From Hydrogenophilus sp. (lineage in GTDB: Bacteria; Pseudomonadota; Gammaproteobacteria; Burkholderiales; Thiobacillaceae), in NCBI GenBank assembly GCA_020725265.1, contig DYFK01000001.1, positions 1 to 64,000 of the forward strand: a stretch of 64,000 nt of DNA, read 5' to 3'. Below are positions 17,368 through 24,331 of the stretch, in pieces (the first letter of the stretch is position 1; each line of letters begins with the position of its first letter). Below the pieces are notes generated by a model. The model was not told where the DNA came from. It made no database searches and worked only from the letters and a program-made list of their open reading frames with translations. A program made the translations under genes and the position numbers.

Positions 17368-18204
17368 ATGCCCAAGCATCAGCAACACCAACAATTTTCC
17401 GACCCCAAGCTGCGCATGTCCGTGCGCATCCCGTCACCACCGCCCCTGATCGATGAACTCAGGAAGACACTCGACGACCCCGACTCCGAGCTCGACACCA
17501 TCGCTGAACTGGTGCGCAAGGACGCCGGCATCACCGCCAGCCTGTACAAAACCCTGGCGAAGCCGGTATATGGCCTGCGCAAGCCGCCGGAAACCATCGC
17601 CCAGGCGGTCTCCCTGGTTGGCCTGCGCGTCATCACCGACCTGATTGGTGGTCTGGGCATCCAGACCGCGATCTATGGCGATTCGCCGTTCTATCCTTGG
17701 TTCTGGGAGCGCGCCAATGAAATCGCCGGTTATGCCAGTGCCATCGCCCTGCGTCAGCGCATGGTCTGCAACGTGTTCCCGGAGCACGCCCACCTGGCCT
17801 CGCTGTTCGTCGATTGTGGTGTACCCATCCTGATCCAGCACATCGAAAAGTACGAATACCCCTTCATCACCGCCAACGGCTACATCTGGCCCGACGTGGT
17901 CGCCGAGGACCAACGCCATGACACCGACCACGCCGTGGTCGGTTATCTGGCCGCCAAGCACTGGCGTCTGCCCGGCTACGTCTGCGACGCCATCCGCCGC
18001 CATCACGAGCCAATCAACATCAATGACAAGGCCGCCACCATGGTCGCCATCCTGCAAACCGCGATCCACATCTACAACGTCAACGCGATGAAGGACGACC
18101 GCGACTGGCCCGGCTTCCGACCCAAGGCACTGAACGAGATCGGCGTTTCCGAGGATGGCCTCAAGGAATTCGAGGAAGACATTTATGAAATGGCACACGG
18201 CTGA
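17368..18204 (+). CDS. HDOD-domain protein
   Basis: The 278-residue product is a single HDOD domain, an HD-related fold lacking phosphohydrolase activity and found in bacterial signalling proteins. Supporting features are the N-terminal PPPLIDELRKTLDDPDSELDTIAELVRKDAGITASLYKTLAKP segment (start selecting one representative part), the QAVSLVGLRVITDLIGG helix, and the later HLASLFVDCGVPIL and CDAIRRHHEP segments where active HD proteins keep their metal ligands. It is inserted between ftsX and rpoH on the same strand. No output domain is attached, so its partner is unknown. Confidence 0.88.
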   Translation: MPKHQQHQQFSDPKLRMSVRIPSPPPLIDELRKTLDDPDSELDTIAELVRKDAGITASLYKTLAKPVYGLRKPPETIAQAVSLVGLRVITDLIGGLGIQTAIYGDSPFYPWFWERANEIAGYASAIALRQRMVCNVFPEHAHLASLFVDCGVPILIQHIEKYEYPFITANGYIWPDVVAEDQRHDTDHAVVGYLAAKHWRLPGYVCDAIRRHHEPININDKAATMVAILQTAIHIYNVNAMKDDRDWPGFRPKALNEIGVSEDGLKEFEEDIYEMAHG

Positions 18205-18276
18205 GCGGATATCCGCCATGCCGAAACGCGCCATCCGCGGACATGAAATTCAGCCCGCCAGCGGAACTTTCCCCGG

Positions 18277-18303
18277 TTAGCACTCTCCTTCAGCGAGTGC
18301 TAA
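18277..18303 (+). promoter_or_regulatory. CIRCE operator (HrcA-binding site) upstream of rpoH
   Basis: The sequence is a perfect inverted repeat, TTAGCACTC, nine bases, GAGTGCTAA, identical to the consensus CIRCE element bound by the heat-shock repressor HrcA. It ends 31 bases before the preferred rpoH start codon. hrcA itself is not in the window. Confidence 0.95.
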
Positions 18304-18306
18304 TAT
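18277..18306 (+). promoter_or_regulatory. Candidate sigma-70 promoter of rpoH, overlapping CIRCE
   Basis: TTAGCA (18277-18282) and TATA-like TAATAT (18301-18306) are 18 bases apart and could serve as -35 and -10 boxes. If so, the CIRCE repeat covers the whole promoter and HrcA would block RNA polymerase directly. This is motif-based inference; no transcription start is known. Confidence 0.5.
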
Positions 18307-18321
18307 TGCAACAGGAGTTCC

Positions 18322-18327
18322 AAGGAG
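18322..18327 (+). promoter_or_regulatory. Ribosome-binding site that decides the rpoH start
   Basis: AAGGAG lies one base before an ATG at 18329 and seven bases before an in-frame ATG at 18335. Only the second has normal Shine-Dalgarno spacing, so 18335 is the likelier start. Confidence 0.75.
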
Positions 18328-18334
18328 TATGTCC

Positions 18335-19186
18335 ATGACCGCACAAACGCTCGATTTTCCCGTCCCCGCCGCGCTTGGCAGCTTGGAAAACTATGTTCAG
18401 GCGGTCAACCGTTTTCCGCTGTTGAGCGCGGAGCAGGAGCATGATCTGGCCGTGCGCTTTCGTGACCATCAGGATCTCGATGCGGCCCGTCAACTGGTGC
18501 TGTCGCACCTGCGGCTGGTGGTTGCCATCGCCCGGGGCTACCTTGGTTATGGCCTGCCGCATGCCGACCTGATCCAGGAGGGCAACGTCGGCCTGATGAA
18601 GGCCGTCAAGCGCTATGACCCGGATCGCGGCGTGCGTCTGGTTTCGTTCGCGGTGCACTGGATCAAGGCGGAAATCCATGAATTCATCTTGCGCAACTGG
18701 CGCTTGGTGAAGGTCGCCACCACCAAGGCGCAACGTAAACTGTTCTTCAATCTGCGCGGCATGAAGCAAGGCCCAGGCAGCCTGTCGGCCGACGAAGTCA
18801 CGGAAATGGCGAGCACGTTGAATGTCAGTCAGGCGGATGTGCGCGAGATGGAAACCCGGTTGTACGGCCAGGATCTGTCGCTCGACCCCGGCGTCGACGA
18901 CGAGGAGGACGCGTTCGCGCCGATCGCCTATCTCGCGGCGCCGGATGCCGAGCCTTCCCGGCATCTGGAGATCGCCGAACGCGAACGCCTGGCCAGTGTC
19001 GGCCTCGCGGAAGCGCTGGCGACCCTGGATGCGCGTAGCCGCCATATCGTCGAGGCACGTTGGCTGAACGAGGAAAACCCGGCAACCCTGCATGAACTGG
19101 CCGCGATTTACGGCATTTCCGCGGAACGGGTACGCCAGGTCGAAGCCAAGGCCCTGCAGAAGCTCAAGGGCGCGCTAACCTCGTAA
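18335..19186 (+). CDS. rpoH: Heat-shock sigma factor RpoH (sigma-32)
   Basis: The 283-residue product directs RNA polymerase to heat-shock promoters. It has sigma region 1.2 (NRFPLLSAEQEHDLA), region 2 with HLRLVVAIARGYLGYGLPHADLIQEGN, the RpoH box QRKLFFNLR that separates RpoH from RpoD/RpoS, and region 4 ending ISAERVRQVEAKALQKLK. A perfect CIRCE element sits in its promoter region, so HrcA very probably controls the heat-shock sigma factor. It follows the ftsYEX-HDOD genes, but the promoter and operator imply separate transcription. A strong terminator follows. Confidence 0.97.
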   Translation: MTAQTLDFPVPAALGSLENYVQAVNRFPLLSAEQEHDLAVRFRDHQDLDAARQLVLSHLRLVVAIARGYLGYGLPHADLIQEGNVGLMKAVKRYDPDRGVRLVSFAVHWIKAEIHEFILRNWRLVKVATTKAQRKLFFNLRGMKQGPGSLSADEVTEMASTLNVSQADVREMETRLYGQDLSLDPGVDDEEDAFAPIAYLAAPDAEPSRHLEIAERERLASVGLAEALATLDARSRHIVEARWLNEENPATLHELAAIYGISAERVRQVEAKALQKLKGALTS

Positions 19187-19205
19187 ACGCCGAGGCAGCA
19201 TCCCC

Positions 19206-19255
19206 CCGCCCCCGACAAAAAACCCCGCCTGAGCGGGGTTTTTTGTCGGGGGCGG
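19206..19255. terminator. Bidirectional terminator between rpoH and a small membrane-protein gene
   Basis: A 23-bp perfect stem (CCGCCCCCGACAAAAAAC then CCCGC, loop CTGA, and its complement) has A and T tracts in both arms, so it can stop transcription from either side. Confidence 0.93.
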
Positions 19256-19260
19256 TAAAT

Positions 19261-19365
19261 TCAGAACAGCGAAGCCAGCACCACCGAAAGGAAGCTGACC
19301 CAGGCCCACATGATCAGGCCGACAACAAAGGTCAACGGCAGGTTGGTTTTACTGAAGGGATTCAT
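19261..19365 (-). CDS. Small single-span membrane protein of 34 residues
   Basis: The reverse-strand frame starts with ATG at 19365, preceded by GGAG six bases upstream, and ends at a stop right beside a bidirectional terminator. The peptide begins MNPFSKTNLPLTF and continues VVGLIMWAWVSFLSVVLASLF: a short polar head, then one hydrophobic helix of about 22 residues. Good ribosome-binding site, single start, hydrophobic coherence and a terminator at the correct end all support a real gene. No family is recognised. It could be a small subunit or regulator of a membrane complex, but that is speculation. Confidence 0.65.
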   Translation of the reverse strand: MNPFSKTNLPLTFVVGLIMWAWVSFLSVVLASLF

Positions 19366-19433
19366 GTCGAACTCCACGCAACGGGCAACCTTCGGGATTC
19401 TACCGGTCCTGCCACGTCGCCTCAATGCGCGCG

Positions 19434-19721
19434 TTACAGGACCAGCTTGACCATGGGATGACTACTCAGCTCACGATACAGCGTATCGAGCTGGGCGCGC
19501 GAGGTGGCGCGTATGGTACAGGTCACCGAAAGATAATTGCCGGAGGAGGATGCGCGCATCTCGATCCGTTCGGCGACGAAATCGGGGGCATGGCGCCGCA
19601 CCACCCCGACCATGGTTTCGACGAAATCGTCGTGACGATGGCCCATGATCTTGATCGGGAAATCGCATGGAAAGTCGAACAGGGATTCTTCGTCCCCGGT
19701 GTTGTCCAGCATCTCGGTCAT
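19434..19721 (-). CDS. ybeD: YbeD-family protein (DUF493)
   Basis: A 95-residue protein with the DUF493 signature: SLFDFPCDFPIKIMGHRHDDF, a central FVETMVGVVRRHAPDF helix and a C-terminal YRELSSHPMVKLVL. The fold resembles ACT-like allosteric domains. In E. coli and many betaproteobacteria it lies before lipB; here it is coupled by ATGA to a D-amino-acid transaminase gene and lipB is about 27 kb away. The function is uncertain. Confidence 0.93.
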   Translation of the reverse strand: MTEMLDNTGDEESLFDFPCDFPIKIMGHRHDDFVETMVGVVRRHAPDFVAERIEMRASSSGNYLSVTCTIRATSRAQLDTLYRELSSHPMVKLVL

Positions 19722-20584
19722 GACGGCTCGTTACCTCGCATCACGGTGTGTTTATAGGCCTGGTAGAGCGCGTGAATGCGCGCGAACAGTGCGCCAGGCC
19801 GACCATCACCGACGGCTTGTCCATCGAGCCGGGTCACCGCCAAGATTTCCTTGGTCGACGAGGTCAGCCAGATTTCAGTGGCCGCCCGCAGCTCTCGTTC
19901 CGGAACCGGACGGCGCGCGCACGCCATACCATGGGCTTCGGCCAGTTCGAACACCACGTCGTAGGTGATACCCGGCAGCATCCGTTCGGATTTCGGAGGC
20001 GCCACGATGACGCCATCCATGACCACGAAAACGCTGCTGGCCGAACCCTCCGTCAGAAAGCCATCACGAATCAGGATGGTTTCCGCGCTGCCGGCATCAA
20101 CCGACAACTGTCGCAACAACACATTCGGCAATAGTGAAATGGTCTTGAGATCACAACGCAGCCAGCGATTGTCGACGGCGGTGATGGCGCCAACCCCGGT
20201 TGCCACCAGCCCCGGCGCCGGCGGAGAAAGTGGCATCGGCAGAATGAACACGGTGGGCTGGATACGCGCCGGGAAGGCATGGTCGCGTGCTCCGACACCC
20301 CGGGTCACCTGGATGTAGAGGCCCAGATCATCCTGCCCGGCCTCGGCGATGACACGCTCGGTCAAGCTCCGCCAAGCCGCCAGGTCGTGCGGATTGGTGA
20401 GCCGGATACCGGCCAGGCTGGCATCCAGCCGGGCAAGATGCTCCTCAAGCCTGAATGGTCGCCGATCGTAGACCGGGATGACCTCGTAGACCCCGTCTCC
20501 GAACAGGAAACCGCGGTCCATCACGGGTACGCGGGCCTGCTCGACCGGCAGGAAATCACCGTTGAGGTAGACGATGGTGGTCAT
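19718..20584 (-). CDS. dat: D-amino-acid transaminase (class IV PLP enzyme)
   Basis: The 288-residue product belongs to the fold-type IV aminotransferases that interconvert D-alanine and D-glutamate. Visible are YLNGDFLPVEQARVPVMDRGFLFGDGVYEVIPVY, here split as the N-terminal and GFLFGDGVYE segments, the PLP lysine region DLKTISLLPNVL, and EGSASSVFVV. Its position beside dacC and ybeD fits a role in D-amino-acid supply for peptidoglycan. Branched-chain or aminodeoxychorismate activity is less likely given the sequence pattern. The start at 20584 excludes an unlikely Cys-rich upstream extension. Confidence 0.87.
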   Translation of the reverse strand: MTTIVYLNGDFLPVEQARVPVMDRGFLFGDGVYEVIPVYDRRPFRLEEHLARLDASLAGIRLTNPHDLAAWRSLTERVIAEAGQDDLGLYIQVTRGVGARDHAFPARIQPTVFILPMPLSPPAPGLVATGVGAITAVDNRWLRCDLKTISLLPNVLLRQLSVDAGSAETILIRDGFLTEGSASSVFVVMDGVIVAPPKSERMLPGITYDVVFELAEAHGMACARRPVPERELRAATEIWLTSSTKEILAVTRLDGQAVGDGRPGALFARIHALYQAYKHTVMRGNEPS

Positions 20585-20609
20585 CGCGCCGGAGCCCGGA
20601 ACGCCTGCC

Positions 20610-21740
20610 TTACTTGAACAACAACAGGATGTTGTCCCAGCCCCGGCCGAGGATGCCGGCGACATCGACCCCGGCCAGCGCGCGCAACGGATAATCGCCG
20701 ATCACGCGCCCGTCCAAGCTCAGCCGCAACGTGCCGAGAGGCTGACCGCGGCGCACCGGCGCCATCAACGGTTGCTGGGTGATGACCTGGGCCTGGATAT
20801 TCTTGCCGGCACCGCGTGGCACCGTGACGAAGAAATCCTCGGAAAAACCGACCTTGACCTCGCTTGCCTTACCCTTGTAGAGACGCAGGGTGGAAACCGG
20901 CTGGCCGGCTTGGTACAGACGCACGGTCTCGAAAAACTGGAAGCCGTAGTTGAGCAGTTTCTGGCTCTCCATGGCCCGTGCCGCGTCCGACCTGGCACCG
21001 ACCACCACCGACAGCAAACGGCGTTGGTCCCGTCGTGCCGAGGCGATCAGGCAGTAACCGGCACTATTGGTGTGGCCGGTCTTGACACCGTCGACCGAGG
21101 GATCGATGAACAGCAACCGGTTGCGATTGGGCTGGGTGATGCCGTTGTAGGTGTACTCGCGCATCGAATACAGCTTGTAGTGCTCCGGAAAATCCCGGAT
21201 CAACGCGTTGACCAGACGGGACAGGTCACGCGCGGTCGTGTAGAGCTGGGGGTCGGGCAGACCGGTGGAATTGGTGTAATGGGTATTGGTCATGCCAAGG
21301 CGCTTGGCCGTGGCGTTCATCATCGAAGCGAAGCCCTCCTCACTGCCCGCGATCGCTTCGGCAAGCACCACGCAGGCATCATTGCCGGACTGTACGATCA
21401 TGCCACGCAGCAATTCATCGACCCGGGCGGGCTTGCGCGGGTCGATGAACATGCGCGAGCCCTCCATCTTCCAGGCCTTTTCCGAAACCGGCAGGGTCTG
21501 ATCCGGCTTCAGGCGCCCTTCCTTGATCGCCGCGAAAGCCAGATAGGCGGTCATCAGCTTGGTCAGCGATGCCGGTTCGACCCGGGCATCCGCGTTGTTC
21601 TCGGCCAGAGCCTGGCCACTATCGGTATCGATCAGTAACCAGGCGCGAGCTTCGAGTTGCGGTGGTGGCGGCGTCGGGATCGATGCCAGCGCGTTGGAGG
21701 AAAACAGAAACAGCAGGAGCAACGGCAACAGGAAATTCAT
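20610..21740 (-). CDS. dacC: D-alanyl-D-alanine carboxypeptidase (PBP5/6 type)
   Basis: The 376-residue product has a signal peptide (MNFLLPLLLLFLFSSNALA) and trims terminal D-Ala from peptidoglycan stem peptides. The penicillin-binding motifs are SLTK (SxxK), SGN (SxN) and KTG. The PBP5-type C-terminal beta domain and an amphipathic terminal membrane anchor (GRGWDNILLLFK) are present. A TATAAT at 21767-21772 could be its -10 box, without a clear -35. The dacC-dat-ybeD genes are closely spaced and probably form one operon. Confidence 0.94.
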   Translation of the reverse strand: MNFLLPLLLLFLFSSNALASIPTPPPPQLEARAWLLIDTDSGQALAENNADARVEPASLTKLMTAYLAFAAIKEGRLKPDQTLPVSEKAWKMEGSRMFIDPRKPARVDELLRGMIVQSGNDACVVLAEAIAGSEEGFASMMNATAKRLGMTNTHYTNSTGLPDPQLYTTARDLSRLVNALIRDFPEHYKLYSMREYTYNGITQPNRNRLLFIDPSVDGVKTGHTNSAGYCLIASARRDQRRLLSVVVGARSDAARAMESQKLLNYGFQFFETVRLYQAGQPVSTLRLYKGKASEVKVGFSEDFFVTVPRGAGKNIQAQVITQQPLMAPVRRGQPLGTLRLSLDGRVIGDYPLRALAGVDVAGILGRGWDNILLLFK

Positions 21741-21880
21741 GTGCGAACCAATTTTGAAGTCAGGGGATTATAAACGGCGCCGCTCGCCCCCCATCCGGAA
21801 GGCGAGATCCGGACACCCGGTCCGACGCCGATGTTATGAACCTGGATGTGGCCTCGGGTTCCGGAGCGGCTCGACAAACG

Positions 21881-23182
21881 TCAGCGCGTCACCCGGAATG
21901 GCTTCACGCCGAAATCCCGCTGATAGGCCAGGGCCACCCGGTCCGCCGACGTCGCGCTGGCGAACGGCCCGGCCTGGACACGATAGAAACCGCCGGCCGG
22001 AACCTGTTCGATGCCGGGCAATTCCTCGCCGAAACGACGTTTGACACGATCGGCCAGCGCTTCGGCCGCGCCCACATTGGAAACCGCGCCGAGCTGGAGA
22101 TACAACCCGGCCCCGGAGGGCGTGTCGAGGCCGGCCGTCGACTTCGGCGCGGCATCCGTGGCGGTGGACGAAGCCGCCGCCGCGCGGATTCTGAATGGCG
22201 TGATGCCAAGATGCGTCTGGATACTGGCGACCGCCTGATCGGCATCCCGATCCGCCGAAAACGGGCCGGCCTGGACGCGATGCAGGCCATCCGATTCGAG
22301 GCGCATGACCCCGGGGAAATCACGCGACAACCGGGCACTGGCGCGCAACAGCAGATTCTCGGCGGAGGCCAGACTGGAAAAAGCCCCCAATTGCAGCCAG
22401 ATCACCTGCCCGGTTTCCGCTCTGGCCGTCGACGGAGTGGCCGACGTCCGCATCGGCTCGATCGGCACCGCCGCGATGATCGGCGCATGGGTCGCGGCGG
22501 ACTGGAACGAAGCCGAAGCGGACGCCTCGGGAGTCACGCCTGTCGCCGGCACGGCCGCGACTTCAGCGGGCACCGCCGCCTCGACGCCGGCAATGAACGA
22601 AGTCGGCGCGGCATCCGGCAGGATGGCCTCGACCTCGACCGGGGTGACATTGCGAAGCGCGTCGAGTTTGTGAGCAGCTGTATAGGAAAGATCGATGACG
22701 CGACCGGCATGGAACGGCCCGCGATCATTCAAGCGCACCACCACGCTACGGCCGTTTTCCAGATTGGTCACGCGCGCGTAGCTCGGCAACGGCAACGTCG
22801 GGTGAGCCGCGGTCATCGCGTACATGTCATAGGGTTCGCCGGTGGAAGTCGGCTTGCCATGAAACTTGCGGCCATACCAGGAGGCCAGCCCGCGCTCCTT
22901 GAAGTCGGTGTTGTCGGAAACCGGTTGATAGGTCCGACCCTTGATCCGGTAGGTGGAATTGGCGAACCGGTGCAGCGGCTCCCGACGGGGCACCGCGTCG
23001 GGGACGGAGTCCAGGTTGTCGGGTGGATTGGCGCCGGGGCCATCGTCCTTGTAATAGCCGCCGCCGGTATAGGGCGGCACGACTGGTGCCTGGGCGGTCT
23101 TGCTGGGAGCGGTGCCGCAACCGGCGACGAATGCGCCAATGGCGAGAACCAGGAGGGCGGGCTGGAGAGGGGGCGTTTTCAT
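21881..23182 (-). CDS. rlpA: RlpA-like lipoprotein with two SPOR domains
   Basis: The 433-residue product has a lipoprotein signal with lipobox VAGC, then the double-psi beta-barrel domain (GLASWYGRKFHGKPTSTGE, NDRGPFHAGRVIDLS). Two SPOR repeats follow: one after about residue 230 (QVIWLQLGAFSSLASAENLL) and one at the C-terminus (LYLQLGAVSNVGAAEALADR). SPOR domains bind denuded glycan at the septum, and RlpA proteins can be lytic transglycosylases. E. coli RlpA has one SPOR; two is less usual. It is the last gene in the mre-mrd-rodA-rlpA cluster. Confidence 0.93.
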   Translation of the reverse strand: MKTPPLQPALLVLAIGAFVAGCGTAPSKTAQAPVVPPYTGGGYYKDDGPGANPPDNLDSVPDAVPRREPLHRFANSTYRIKGRTYQPVSDNTDFKERGLASWYGRKFHGKPTSTGEPYDMYAMTAAHPTLPLPSYARVTNLENGRSVVVRLNDRGPFHAGRVIDLSYTAAHKLDALRNVTPVEVEAILPDAAPTSFIAGVEAAVPAEVAAVPATGVTPEASASASFQSAATHAPIIAAVPIEPMRTSATPSTARAETGQVIWLQLGAFSSLASAENLLLRASARLSRDFPGVMRLESDGLHRVQAGPFSADRDADQAVASIQTHLGITPFRIRAAAASSTATDAAPKSTAGLDTPSGAGLYLQLGAVSNVGAAEALADRVKRRFGEELPGIEQVPAGGFYRVQAGPFASATSADRVALAYQRDFGVKPFRVTR

Positions 23183-23233
23183 GGCGCACCACGTCCTGAC
23201 ATCAGAAAACGCTGTAAGTGTACATCGTATCCG

Positions 23234-24331
23234 CTATGTTTTTACTAGCTTTTTATGGCTGGCCATGCCCATCACCATACCCAGACCGAGGAGCACGGAC
23301 AGCATCGAGGTGCCACCATAGCTGACCAATGGCAGAGGGACGCCAACCACCGGCAGGATGCCGGAGACCATGCCCATGTTGACGAAGGCATAGGTGAAAA
23401 AGTTGAGCACGATCGCGCCCGAAAGCAGACGGCCAAACAGCGAGGTGGTGCCGGCCGCGAGCCGGAGGCCGCGCCAGATGATGGCGGCGTAGAGCAGCAA
23501 CAGGAACAGGTTGCCGATCAGGCCGAATTCCTCGGAAAACACCGCGAAAATGAAGTCGGTGCTGCGTTCCGGCAGAAAATCGAGGTGGGTCTGGGTGCCG
23601 GCCATCCAGCCCTTGCCGGTGACGCCGCCGGAACCGACCGCGATGGTCGACTGGATGATGTGATAGCCAGCGCCAAGCGGATCGGAACTGGGGTCGATCA
23701 GGGTCAGCACGCGCTGGCGCTGGTAGTCGTGCAACAGGTAATGCCAGGCCACCGGCAACGCCGAAGCCGCGAGCACGCCGGTACCGATGATGATCTTCCA
23801 AGACAGGCCGCCCAGATACAGCACATAGAAGCCGGACGCGGTGATCATGATCGAAGTACCCAGATCCGGCTGCTTGGCGATGAAACCGACCGGAATCGCC
23901 AGCAGCACGGCGGCGATGGCGAAATCCCGTCCGCGCAAGGTTTCCTGCTTGTAATGGAAATACCACGCCAGCATCATCGGCGCCGCCAGCCGCATCAGTT
24001 CGGAAGGCTGGATGCGGGTGATGCCCAGTTCCAGCCAACGCCGGGAGCCGTTGACGACGATACCGAACAGGGCCACCGCCAGCAGCAGGAGCACGCCGAG
24101 CAGATAGACCGGTGGCGCGAACTGCATCAGCCGCTGTGGCGGCACGTGCGAAATCATCAGCATCGCGGTCAGAGCAATGCCCATGTTGCCCAGATGCGAG
24201 ACCACGCGCCCGGTATTTTCGCCGCTGGCGCTGTAGACCACCGCCGCGCTCAGCGACAGCAGCAGGATCAGCAGGCCGACCATGGGCCCATCCAGGTGCG
24301 CGAACAGTTGTTTCAGGAATTTCAGGATCAT
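23234..24331 (-). CDS. rodA: Rod-shape peptidoglycan glycosyltransferase RodA
   Basis: The 365-residue SEDS-family membrane glycosyltransferase pairs with PBP2 in the elongasome. It has about ten hydrophobic spans and the SEDS motifs RRWLELGITRIQPSELMRLA, KQPDLGTSIM, FLPERSTDFIFAVFSEEFG and PLPLVSYGGTSML. The start at 24331 overlaps the mrdA stop as ATGA; the longer upstream frame is Arg/Gly-rich and lies inside mrdA. Confidence 0.95.
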   Translation of the reverse strand: MILKFLKQLFAHLDGPMVGLLILLLSLSAAVVYSASGENTGRVVSHLGNMGIALTAMLMISHVPPQRLMQFAPPVYLLGVLLLLAVALFGIVVNGSRRWLELGITRIQPSELMRLAAPMMLAWYFHYKQETLRGRDFAIAAVLLAIPVGFIAKQPDLGTSIMITASGFYVLYLGGLSWKIIIGTGVLAASALPVAWHYLLHDYQRQRVLTLIDPSSDPLGAGYHIIQSTIAVGSGGVTGKGWMAGTQTHLDFLPERSTDFIFAVFSEEFGLIGNLFLLLLYAAIIWRGLRLAAGTTSLFGRLLSGAIVLNFFTYAFVNMGMVSGILPVVGVPLPLVSYGGTSMLSVLLGLGMVMGMASHKKLVKT

